Of a stretch of DNA of 64,000 nucleotides, positions 57,542 to 64,000 are shown piece by piece. Below the pieces are notes generated by a model. That model was not told where the DNA came from. It saw nothing but the letters and a program-made list of their open reading frames with translations, and did no database searches. The stretch lies in the NCBI GenBank assembly GCA_044375555.1, contig JBILML010000003.1:1-64000 (forward strand), read 5' to 3'. The translations under genes were made by a program, and so were the position numbers. How positions within the stretch are numbered: the first letter of the stretch is position 1; each line of letters begins with the position of its first letter. The DNA is from UBA967 sp044375555 (lineage in GTDB: Bacteria; Verrucomicrobiota; Verrucomicrobiia; Chthoniobacterales; Terrimicrobiaceae).

Positions 57542-57616
57542 GCGCGATTAGCTCAGCGGTAGAGCGCTTGCTTCACACGCAAGAAGTCGCAGGTTCGAAC
57601 CCTGCATCGCGCACCA
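57542..57616 (+). tRNA. tRNA-Val (anticodon CAC)
   Basis: The acceptor GCGCGAT/ATCGCGC is perfect, and discriminator A and an encoded CCA end the gene. Anticodon loop TTCACAC gives CAC at 57574-57576. The D-arm GCTC-AGCGGTA-GAGC and T-arm GCAGG-TTCGAAC-CCTGC are standard. Confidence 0.96.
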
Positions 57617-57746
57617 TTTTTTTGTTCCCTAATCTTTGAATTGGCTTGCCGAGTTTTGCGACTTTTCTCGGCTGCATGTGCCTTTTAGGCGGGGCTGAGA
57701 CGGCTCCCTGAGGAGCAATCGATTCCTTGACAGAAGTCGGATGAAA

Positions 57747-58934
57747 CTAATGCCGACGGATTCGGTTTCGGAGCGGCTGGAGCCTGGAGGGGCTGCGGCG
57801 TGGCGGGTGGTTTTGTGATGTTGTCAGGGCGCGGACGCTTTCCAGTTGGCTCACGAGTGGGGCATCGCGCTCGGTGACGAAGTTGACCACGAGCCCAGGC
57901 CGGCCCGCGCGGGCGGTGCGTCCGACCCGGTGCAGGTAATTTTCCATCTGCTGCGGCAAGTGATAGTTGATCACTCGCCCGACATGATCGACATCCAGCC
58001 CGCGCGAGGCCAGATCGGTCGAAACGAGCAAATCCACGGCCCCCTCGCGAAACAGTTTCAGGTTCTGCCGGCGCTCCACTTTATCCATTTCACCACGATA
58101 AATCACACAAGCAATCTTCGCTGCGGCGAGTTGGTCGGCGAGCTTGTCGCATTGCTCTCTCGTGTTCGTGAAGAGGATCGTTCCGCCCTCCACTTTCTTT
58201 TTGAGCAACCGCTCCAGCAGTGGGAAGCGCTGACCATCAATGACGAGCTGCTGCAAGGTCGTGAGTGTCGGAACGACTCGATGGCTCCCCGCGCTCCGAA
58301 TCACTTCGGCTCCAGAAAATAAATCGGCAATGAGTTTTTCCACCGCTGGCGAGACGGTCGCCGAGAACAAGGCGAGTTGACGCTTTTGCGGAGAAGCCTG
58401 GATGATCCGTGTGACATCGGGCAGGAACCCGTGATCCAGCATCTGGTCGGCTTCGTCGAGGATCAGCATTTGCACATCGTCCAAATCAACAAGCCGCCTC
58501 TCGAGCATTTGCACAAGCCGTCCCGGCGTGGCCACGAGAATCTCAAACGCCCCGGCCAGCCCTCGCTTTGCCACTTCCGTGGTGGTGCCGCCAAGCACCG
58601 ATCGAACGCGGAGACGCGTCGTGTGCGTGAATGGCTTGAAGGCTTTCGTCACCTGCTCGCCGAGTTCCCGTGTAGGAACAACCACGAGCGCCCTCGGCCG
58701 TGCAGAAAGCGTGATCGCATCCCCTGTGATTTCGAGGCTTTTGATGTGGTGCATTGCGGGCAATGCATAAGCCAGCGTCTTTCCGCTCCCGGTCTCTGCG
58801 ATACCCACGATCGAGCGCTCGCCGAGAAGCGCCGGTATCGCCCGCGCTTGAATTTCCGTGGGACGCAAAATCTGCTTTTCCACCAGAGTTTCCTGCAAAG
58901 TGGTCAGTAGACCGAATTCAGTAAAAGTATTCAT
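57747..58934 (-). CDS. DEAD-box RNA helicase
   Basis: This 395-aa RNA helicase has the core motifs in order: Q-motif region PTEIQARAIPALL, motif I AETGSGKTLAYALP, Ia PTRELGEQV, Ib TPGRLVQML, II DEADQMLDHGF, III FSATV, and the second RecA domain with STDLASRGLDVDHV and HRVGRTARAG. The C-terminal tail is short. It unwinds RNA in an ATP-dependent manner, for example in ribosome assembly or mRNA decay. ATG 58934 matches the usual MxTFxEFGL start. Confidence 0.95.
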   Translation of the reverse strand: MNTFTEFGLLTTLQETLVEKQILRPTEIQARAIPALLGERSIVGIAETGSGKTLAYALPAMHHIKSLEITGDAITLSARPRALVVVPTRELGEQVTKAFKPFTHTTRLRVRSVLGGTTTEVAKRGLAGAFEILVATPGRLVQMLERRLVDLDDVQMLILDEADQMLDHGFLPDVTRIIQASPQKRQLALFSATVSPAVEKLIADLFSGAEVIRSAGSHRVVPTLTTLQQLVIDGQRFPLLERLLKKKVEGGTILFTNTREQCDKLADQLAAAKIACVIYRGEMDKVERRQNLKLFREGAVDLLVSTDLASRGLDVDHVGRVINYHLPQQMENYLHRVGRTARAGRPGLVVNFVTERDAPLVSQLESVRALTTSQNHPPRRSPSRLQPLRNRIRRH

Positions 58935-58966
58935 CAATCCCCTGCCTATATTCCCACTTCCTGCCA

Positions 58967-59482
58967 ATGAGGAGGCAATATCCCGACAGGCTGGATTTAT
59001 TTCTGCCGACCTTGGCATGGTTCTTTCGGATTGCGCCGGCCATTCCTCACCTCCACCTCTCCGTGCCCTCATGCCAGCAAAGCCTGACTTCTGGCTACGG
59101 AAGCATCGGCGCGCAGAGTGTTGCCGTGGGCAAGGTGCCGGGCTTGATGGATATTCACGGAGGCGGCCAAACCGCCAGTCGCGGCAACGTCGAACAAATG
59201 GTCGCCAACGGCTACGCCTGCATCTCGATCAACCCGATTCACCATTGATCCTGATCCGAAGACCATCGACACCGTTCCCTGCCCCCGAAACAACAACTAG
59301 TTTCTCGTTACGATTGCCGGCTGCCGCGCGAGCAGAGCTACGCCAATGTGCAAGGCTTGCAGGCCATTCAAGACCACGAGATGGAGGCGCCGGTCGGCCG
59401 CTTCGCCGCCCCGACGCAGGATGCTATTCGTCAGGCGTTGCGCAAAGCGAATCGTCGGAATAGCGGCTTACATGCAGGGTGA
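58967..59482 (+). pseudogene. Remnants of an esterase-like and another gene next to the element
   Basis: Two protein-like pieces lie between the helicase and the attachment site. The frame from 58967 to 59248 ends in VPGLMDIHGGGQTASRGNVE and GYACISINPIHH, which resembles the oxyanion-hole HGGG region of alpha/beta-hydrolase (acetylxylan esterase-like) proteins but lacks the rest of the fold. A second frame at 59309-59482 reads YDCRLPREQSYANVQGLQAI and ends RKANRRNSGLHAG; I do not recognise it. Neither has a proper start or full domain, so they look like decayed chromosomal genes. Confidence 0.55.
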
Positions 59483-59566
59483 TGCTGGACCGGAAAAGTG
59501 GCGGAAAAATAGCCAAACACGAAAAACGGCGAAATGATTTTTCTTGGATAAACCGCTGGGGGAGAG

Positions 59567-59610
59567 GGTGCAGCCGGAAAGACTCGAACTTTCAACCTTC
59601 TGATCCGTAG
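59567..59610 (-). other. Attachment site: 3' fragment of a tRNA-Arg(ACG) gene
   Basis: Read on the minus strand the 44 bp run from an anticodon loop CTACGGA through variable arm, T-arm GAAAG-TTCGAGT-CTTTC and acceptor 3' strand CGGCTGC to discriminator A and CC. The 5' half of the tRNA is absent. It lies 45 bp upstream of the integrase start, as expected for an att site of a tyrosine-recombinase element. Confidence 0.82.
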
Positions 59611-59654
59611 TTTTTAAGTTCGGGGTGTTGACATTTGTTATAGAGTGTTCCGAT

Positions 59655-61091
59655 ATGAACCCTCAAAAAGCCAGAAAAACCAGATCAGTAAAGGAAGAGA
59701 CGCTATCCGGAATACCAAGCGAATCGGAACTTATGCCAACAGGCTTGAACGGAAAAAGTGCAGCAAAAGTGCAACAGGTGGCGAAGGGGTTTTCCAAGGC
59801 GGATGCGAGGTTTTGGTTGCAGCCGGGGCGCATGAAGCAGCGCAATGGGTCGGCGAATTATTCGTTCCAGGTGCAGTTCAAGGGGCGGAGGCTGGGGTTT
59901 TCGACGCGGACGGGGAACAAGGATGCGGGGGCGAAGATTGCGGCGGGGATTTATCGCGATCTTTTGGCGGTGGGGATCGAGGCGACGCTGGCGAAGCATC
60001 GTCCGGAGGGGGCTGGTGAGGGGGAGAGGCCGGTGGCTAGGGTGGGGGAGTGGATCGAGGCGGCGCGGCGGGTTTCGGGGGCGAATGCTTCGACCTTTAA
60101 TTGCTATGCTTGCAGCTTGCGGAAGATCGTGGGGGATATTTTGGCGGTGCGTCGGACGGATAAGAGGTTTGGTCCGAAAAATGGGGGGTCTTGCGAATAT
60201 CGGCGGAAGATTGATGGGGTGGGCTTGGATGTGCTGACGCAGGCGGCGGTGCAGGCTTGGAGGTTGGCTTATGTGAAGAAGGCGAAGAATCCGGCGCAGG
60301 AGCGCTCGAAGATGACTTCGTGCAATTCGACGATTCGGCAGGCGCGAAGCTTGTTTGCGCCGAAGGTGGTGAAGTTCCTTCCGGATTTGAGGCTGCCTGA
60401 TCCGCTGCCTTTTCATGAGGTGGAGTTTTTTCCGAGGCAGTCGGCGAAGTATTTTTCAAAGATCGATCCGAGGAAGCTTTTGCAGGAGGCGAAGGATTCG
60501 CTGGCGGAGTCGAATTCGCCTGCGTTTCTGGCGATACTGTTGGCTCTGTCGGCGGGGTTGCGACGGGGTGAGATTGATTCGTTGTGCTGGCACCAGATTG
60601 ATTTTGAGCGGCAGTTGATTCGGGTGGAGTCAACGGAGAGGGCGAGCTTGAAGACGGTGGATTCTCGTGGGGAGGTGCCGATCGATGAAAATGTGGTGGC
60701 GATTTTGCGGGGGTTTCATGCGAGGGCAGCGGGTGAATTTGTGGTGGAGGCGGATGGGGGGCAGGGGGGACAAAAGAAATGGGGGCAGCATTACCGTGCG
60801 GATGTGGTGTTCGATCAGCTCACAGCCTGGTTGCGGAGCAAGGGCGTGGATGCGCGGAAGCCGCTTCATGAGCTGCGGAAGGAGTTGGGGGCGCTGGTGA
60901 CGGCGGAGCATGGTATCTATGCGGCTTCGCGGGTGCTTCGCCATGCGGATGTCTCGACGACGGCGCGGCATTATTCTGATTTGAAGACGAGGCCGGTGGT
61001 CAATGTGGGGGCTTGGCTTTTGCCGGAGAATGTGGCTCGGATGGATACGGCTCCGAATTGTAATCCTCCAAATGTGTCCCAACAATTATGA
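59655..61091 (+). CDS. Tyrosine recombinase (integrase) of an integrative element
   Basis: This 478-aa site-specific recombinase has an N-terminal arm-binding part (YSFQVQFKGRRLGFSTRTGN), a core-binding domain (about 130-240) and a C-terminal catalytic domain. The active-site residues can be followed: Arg in ALSAGLRRGEIDSLCW, His-x-x-Arg in LHELRKELGALV, His in RVLRHADVSTTARHY, with the nucleophilic Tyr in ARHYSDL. I chose ATG 59655; another start at 59625 precedes it in frame. Its codons are strongly G-rich, unlike the neighbouring genes. It ends in an ATGA overlap with the next gene. Confidence 0.92.
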   Translation: MNPQKARKTRSVKEETLSGIPSESELMPTGLNGKSAAKVQQVAKGFSKADARFWLQPGRMKQRNGSANYSFQVQFKGRRLGFSTRTGNKDAGAKIAAGIYRDLLAVGIEATLAKHRPEGAGEGERPVARVGEWIEAARRVSGANASTFNCYACSLRKIVGDILAVRRTDKRFGPKNGGSCEYRRKIDGVGLDVLTQAAVQAWRLAYVKKAKNPAQERSKMTSCNSTIRQARSLFAPKVVKFLPDLRLPDPLPFHEVEFFPRQSAKYFSKIDPRKLLQEAKDSLAESNSPAFLAILLALSAGLRRGEIDSLCWHQIDFERQLIRVESTERASLKTVDSRGEVPIDENVVAILRGFHARAAGEFVVEADGGQGGQKKWGQHYRADVVFDQLTAWLRSKGVDARKPLHELRKELGALVTAEHGIYAASRVLRHADVSTTARHYSDLKTRPVVNVGAWLLPENVARMDTAPNCNPPNVSQQL

Positions 61092-61912
61092 GAAAGATTT
61101 CCAGTAAACAGCGTGCATCAAAGTTCGCCGAGGTGGTGGATAAGTTGGCAAAAGGAGTTGAGCTTTTCCCGGCTCATGAGGAGGAGGCGCCGGATTGCGA
61201 GTCAATTTGCTTTCGTTGGCAGGAGGTAAAGTGGCGCAAGGATTATTACAAAGGAGAGAGGAGGAATATTCCATGTATTGTGGTTGATATTACGCCTGAC
61301 TTGACGGTTACAATTTACGGAAGCCACCTAGAAAATACTTCCGACTATGGGCTTACGCATTTGTTGCATAAGAGCCGTGCTGTGGATTTGGTGTTGGTTG
61401 ATTTTCATCCTGAATTGGAGGCCCCGCCTTGGCTTGGTTTCTTAGATCTTACTTGGGGGTGTTGGTCTTTGATTGAGGGGCGAGGCGTGAATCTCCGGGG
61501 ATCGGCATCTAAAGGGGTCTTTCAAGGGGTGATGGATGACAATGATCTCATTCCCTTAATCTCAATAGTGAATATGATAAAGAGGGGGAACTGGGAAAGG
61601 CACAAGTGGCGATCCATGATGTTTGAGCGGTTAAATAAGATTCTGCTTCCTGCAATACGCGATAATAACTTTAAGAAAATCGATCTTCTTAAAAAGGTTA
61701 TGGGATTTTGTGAAATGCCCCGTGAAACGCCGAAATGTCTTATTTATAACGAGGCTCTTCTGGAGGCGGCCAAGCGGCATAAGAGAGTGCCAAAGCCGTT
61801 GGAAATTATGAATGTGTTGATGGAGTTGGAATGCAATTTCGAGGAACCTCTTTTCTATAGGGACATGAAGGACATTGGTTTGAATTGGATCATTCGTAGG
61901 TATAGCCGGTAA
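61088..61912 (+). CDS. Unrecognised 274-aa protein coupled to the integrase
   Basis: I do not recognise this protein. The first 60 residues are charged (KQRASKFAEVVDKLAKGVEL, then WQEVKWRKDYYKGERR). A compact central region with alternating beta-type segments follows (NIPCIVVDITPDLTVTIYGS, AVDLVLVDFHPEL, WLGFLDLTWGCWSLIEGRG). A helical C-terminal half (WRSMMFERLNKILLPAIRD, EIMNVLMELECNF) completes it. There is no signal peptide or membrane helix. It is AT-richer than its neighbours and overlaps the integrase stop by 4 bp, so the two are translated together. It could be a recombination factor, a defence or anti-defence protein, or other cargo. Confidence 0.72.
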   Translation: MRKISSKQRASKFAEVVDKLAKGVELFPAHEEEAPDCESICFRWQEVKWRKDYYKGERRNIPCIVVDITPDLTVTIYGSHLENTSDYGLTHLLHKSRAVDLVLVDFHPELEAPPWLGFLDLTWGCWSLIEGRGVNLRGSASKGVFQGVMDDNDLIPLISIVNMIKRGNWERHKWRSMMFERLNKILLPAIRDNNFKKIDLLKKVMGFCEMPRETPKCLIYNEALLEAAKRHKRVPKPLEIMNVLMELECNFEEPLFYRDMKDIGLNWIIRRYSR

Positions 61913-61916
61913 CTAA

Positions 61917-61977
61917 CAAAGGTTAGGCGACCTTTGACACTCTCTTAGGTGTCAGAACCTTTGTCATTCACAAAGGT
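61917..61977. repeat. Three-hairpin array with ACAAAGGT repeats
   Basis: Hairpin 1 is CAAAGGT/ACCTTTG (61917-61936), hairpin 2 TGACAC/GTGTCA (61935-61954), and hairpin 3 ACCTTTGT/ACAAAGGT (61957-61977). The CAAAGGT word occurs four times in alternating orientation. It starts 5 bp after the stop of the 274-aa gene and lies ahead of the HTH-primase-ATPase genes. Confidence 0.7.
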
Positions 61978-62055
61978 CTAATATCCAGTGCCCAAGACTG
62001 GTTTTTATTTGTGTGTTTTTTTCCCGCGCTCCGAAAAAAAGCGGGGCACATAAAC

Positions 62056-62244
62056 ATGCAACTACAAAATACAACTCAGATGCTCTCGCGGCGGCAGCTT
62101 GCCACGCGCTGGGCGGTATCGAAGGAAACGCTCAAACGACGCGAGAAGGCGGGGCTGCTGCCCTTCCTCAAGCTCGGGAGAGATGTCAGGTATCGGCTTG
62201 CCGATATAGAACAGATCGAGGCTCAAGCGGAGGTTCGTCTATGA
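62056..62244 (+). CDS. Excisionase/AlpA-like helix-turn-helix protein
   Basis: This 62-aa protein has a MerR-like winged HTH: LSRRQLATRWAVSKETLKRREKAGLLPFLKLGRDVRYRLADIEQIEAQ. Such small proteins act as excisionases or activators of integrated elements. The ATG 62056 follows a gap that holds the hairpin array, and the stop overlaps the primase-like gene start (ATGA). It probably controls excision or the replication genes next to it. Confidence 0.82.
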   Translation: MQLQNTTQMLSRRQLATRWAVSKETLKRREKAGLLPFLKLGRDVRYRLADIEQIEAQAEVRL

Positions 62245-63152
62245 TTGCCGCCGCTTCACCTCATAGCGGAAAACCGCTCCCTCAGTTCGTGCGCGACCTG
62301 CTCGCCTCGCCTCCTGGGCGGGGTGGCGGGTTGCATAACTGGCTTTACCGAACGGCTCGGGTTTTGCATCCGTTTCGCTCGCGGGGGGAAATCATCGACC
62401 TTCTCCAGAGCGCCACACACGGCGAACGGGTGCAGGCGGGGGAGATCGAGAGCGCAGTGGATAGTTCGGCGGGCTGCGCTTGGATTCCGGGTGCGAATAC
62501 CCAACCGATCAAGAAAACCTTGCTTTGGCCTGCTGTGGATCAAGCCAAGCGTGCGGCGATCATCGCGGATGGAGCGGGTCTTGATGACCTTTGGGAAATG
62601 AGCCCCCGCGCACTCGGCGACGAGTCACAGACGGAGGTGATCATCGATGCTCTCTTTCCGGGCGATCCGCTGCTTTGCTGCGGGCAGTCGAATTCGAGGT
62701 TCGCCACGAAGCCCCGTTCAGAATGGCGCGGGAAGTTGTCGGCCCTCCAGTTGATTGTTCCGAGTCCGATGATTTCGGTTTATGGAACGACCAAGGAAGG
62801 GAAGAAAAGCCAGCACACCCTCTCCAATACAGGCCAAAGGCGGTTTCTGGTGATCGAGCAGGATGCGGGAACACAAAACGAGCAAGCGGCGGTTTTAGCT
62901 CACCTTGCCAAGCGTGCGCCACTTGTGCTGGCGGTCTTCAGTGGAAGCAAAAGCATCCATGGCTGGTTCTACTGCGCCGGTCAGACCGAGGAGCGTTTGC
63001 GCTCGTTCATGAACTACGCGGTGAGCCTCGGCGCGGATCGTGCCACATGGACACGCTCGCAATTCGTGAGGATGCCGGATGGCACCCGCGAGGGCGGGAC
63101 GAGGCAGGCGGTTTATTTTTTCAACCCGGAGGTCATGAAAAATGAAAACTGA
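62241..63152 (+). CDS. Primase-like replication protein of the element
   Basis: This 303-aa protein probably primes replication of the element. The best marker is LAVFSGSKSIHGWFYCAG, which matches the S-x-S-x-H-x-W segment of primase-polymerase (AEP) domains in plasmid and phage replication proteins. FLVIEQDAGTQNEQAAVLAHL holds a preceding acidic pair, and RSQFVRMPDGTREGGTRQAVYFF the trailing arginine block. The N-terminal half (HNWLYRTARVLHPFRSRGEI) is a helical region of unknown role. It overlaps the HTH gene by 4 bp and the ATPase gene by 11 bp. Confidence 0.7.
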   Translation: MIAAASPHSGKPLPQFVRDLLASPPGRGGGLHNWLYRTARVLHPFRSRGEIIDLLQSATHGERVQAGEIESAVDSSAGCAWIPGANTQPIKKTLLWPAVDQAKRAAIIADGAGLDDLWEMSPRALGDESQTEVIIDALFPGDPLLCCGQSNSRFATKPRSEWRGKLSALQLIVPSPMISVYGTTKEGKKSQHTLSNTGQRRFLVIEQDAGTQNEQAAVLAHLAKRAPLVLAVFSGSKSIHGWFYCAGQTEERLRSFMNYAVSLGADRATWTRSQFVRMPDGTREGGTRQAVYFFNPEVMKNEN

Positions 63153-64000
63153 CCTCGCTACCGAGTGGAAAGATGATCCGGCAACCGAAGAGGCCAAGCC
63201 GCCCAGAGACCCGCGAATCCGCTTCTACAGGCCCTCGGAGCTTGTCTCCTTCGAGCCTGACCCGAAAGCCGTGCTTGTGGGCGATTGCCATATCATGCGC
63301 GGCGAGGTTTTCGTTATTGGCGGAGAGCCCGGGGTCGGTAAAAGCACCGCCACGACAGATCTTGCGATCTGCGGGGCTACTGGCGACGCCTGGCTGGGGC
63401 TGCCTGTGCGGGTTCGGTTCAAGACCCTCATCATCCAAAATGAAAATGGGAGGTATCGTTTGCGGCAGGAATACGAGGCTCGGGGGCTGAGTGCAGAAAT
63501 TGACGACCACATCCTGGTCTCCGAGCCGCCACCGTATGGAATGACGCTGACGAATCCCGAATTCCTCGAGGATGTCCGTGCCACGATCGATTCCTTCCGA
63601 CCAGACATTGTGATGTTTGATCCGTGGAACTCGGCGGCGAAGGATGACAAGGCTGTGGATTACTCCACCGCTTTCGAGGCCCTGCGCGGGATGCTACCGG
63701 CGGGTGCTGATCGCCCCGCTCTTGGGATCGTGGCGCATACCCGTAAGCCTCAGCAACACGACAAGCGGACAGGAGGCAGTGCAGCCATGCACCTGCTGGC
63801 CGGAAGCTATGTTCTGACATCCGTGCCGCGCGGCATCTTCGTAATGGTTCGCGGCGCCTCCGATGAAACCGACAACTCCGTCGTTTGGTTCAATCCGAAG
63901 AATTCAAACGGCCCCTGCGCTGCTCGGACCGCTTGGGAGCGGAGTCCGGCGGGATTCATTCACCTGCCGGATTTTGACTGGAAGGCGTTTGATGGAGGCA
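63142..64000 (+). CDS. RepA-like AAA ATPase, cut by the window edge
   Basis: At least 286 aa are present; the frame is open to the last base. It starts MKTDLATEWKDDPATEEAKP. The P-loop is GGEPGVGKSTATTDLAI near residues 64-80, Walker B is DIVMFDPWNSA, and IVAHTRKP and TGGSAAMHLLAGSYVL match the RecA/RepA (AAA_25) core that forms hexameric helicases in plasmids and integrative elements. With the primase-like protein it forms a primase-helicase pair. ATG 63142 overlaps the primase-like gene by 11 bp. Confidence 0.82.
   Translation, partial: MKTDLATEWKDDPATEEAKPPRDPRIRFYRPSELVSFEPDPKAVLVGDCHIMRGEVFVIGGEPGVGKSTATTDLAICGATGDAWLGLPVRVRFKTLIIQNENGRYRLRQEYEARGLSAEIDDHILVSEPPPYGMTLTNPEFLEDVRATIDSFRPDIVMFDPWNSAAKDDKAVDYSTAFEALRGMLPAGADRPALGIVAHTRKPQQHDKRTGGSAAMHLLAGSYVLTSVPRGIFVMVRGASDETDNSVVWFNPKNSNGPCAARTAWERSPAGFIHLPDFDWKAFDGG

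Noticed and set aside
59703..60416. Minus-strand Arg/Pro-rich frame opposite the integrase
   Set aside because: Shadow of the G-rich integrase gene; arginine and proline excess is an artefact.

Overview
The window is a mostly chromosomal, moderately GC-rich bacterial segment. The mix of genes suggests a Gram-negative bacterium, probably a member of the Verrucomicrobiota (PVC group). The clues are LPS-type and GT-A/GT-B glycosyltransferases, TolB, TatC, a lone type II pseudopilin, a DUF2934 protein, split ATP-synthase and complex I loci, and a family of 'CACGGAGGACACGGAG'-type palindromic repeats. The lineage is an inference from protein character, not a proven assignment.

Layout. 1-5.5 kb: a polysaccharide cluster with four glycosyltransferase-type genes, a serine-acetyltransferase-like left-handed beta-helix enzyme and one unrecognised gene. 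5.5-14.7 kb, minus strand: tsaD, an S41 protease, avtA, tatC, argH, a Fur-family regulator, the SRP RNA (ffs) with its own promoter, a WaaG-like glycosyltransferase, gpsA and plsY. 14.8-18.2 kb, plus strand: deoC followed by two aldehyde dehydrogenase genes, the second without a catalytic cysteine. 18.3-25.4 kb: a small hypothetical gene, tRNA-Leu(CAG), menG/ubiE, pfkA, a D-Ala-D-Ala carboxypeptidase, trpS, a rhomboid protease, tolB and pheA. 25.5-29.7 kb: rpmI-rplT-pheS-pheT. 29.7-30.3 kb: a BrnT/BrnA toxin-antitoxin pair. 30.4-35.9 kb, minus strand: atpB-E-F-H-A-G followed by a metallo-beta-lactamase-fold gene, with no atpD or atpC. 35.9-39.7 kb: prfC, an M24 peptidase, trpF and a PF04020 membrane protein. 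39.8-47.1 kb: a DUF2934 protein, gamma carbonic anhydrase, pgsA, small hypotheticals, an orphan NarL-type response regulator, a DUF2334 protein, glmS and coaD. 47.2-53.9 kb: nuoI-J-K-L-M-N and a Nudix hydrolase. 54.4-59 kb: a two-RCK potassium channel, a pseudopilin, an ArsR-type repressor with duplicated operators, tRNA-Val(CAC) and a DEAD-box helicase.

From about 59.57 kb to the right edge lies one end of an integrative element. A 44-bp 3' piece of a tRNA-Arg gene (attachment site) is followed by a tyrosine recombinase, an unrecognised 274-aa gene translationally coupled to it, a three-hairpin array, a small excisionase-like HTH protein, a primase-like protein and a RepA-like AAA ATPase cut by the window edge. 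The element is the most accessory part of the window and holds its least explained gene.

Recurring features are 4-bp ATGA/GTGA start-stop overlaps (translational coupling), promoters whose predicted start sites fall on or within a few bases of the start codon (brnT, arsR, nuoI: possible leaderless messages), and hairpins that cover or displace Shine-Dalgarno sequences (coaD, the DUF2334 gene, rplT).
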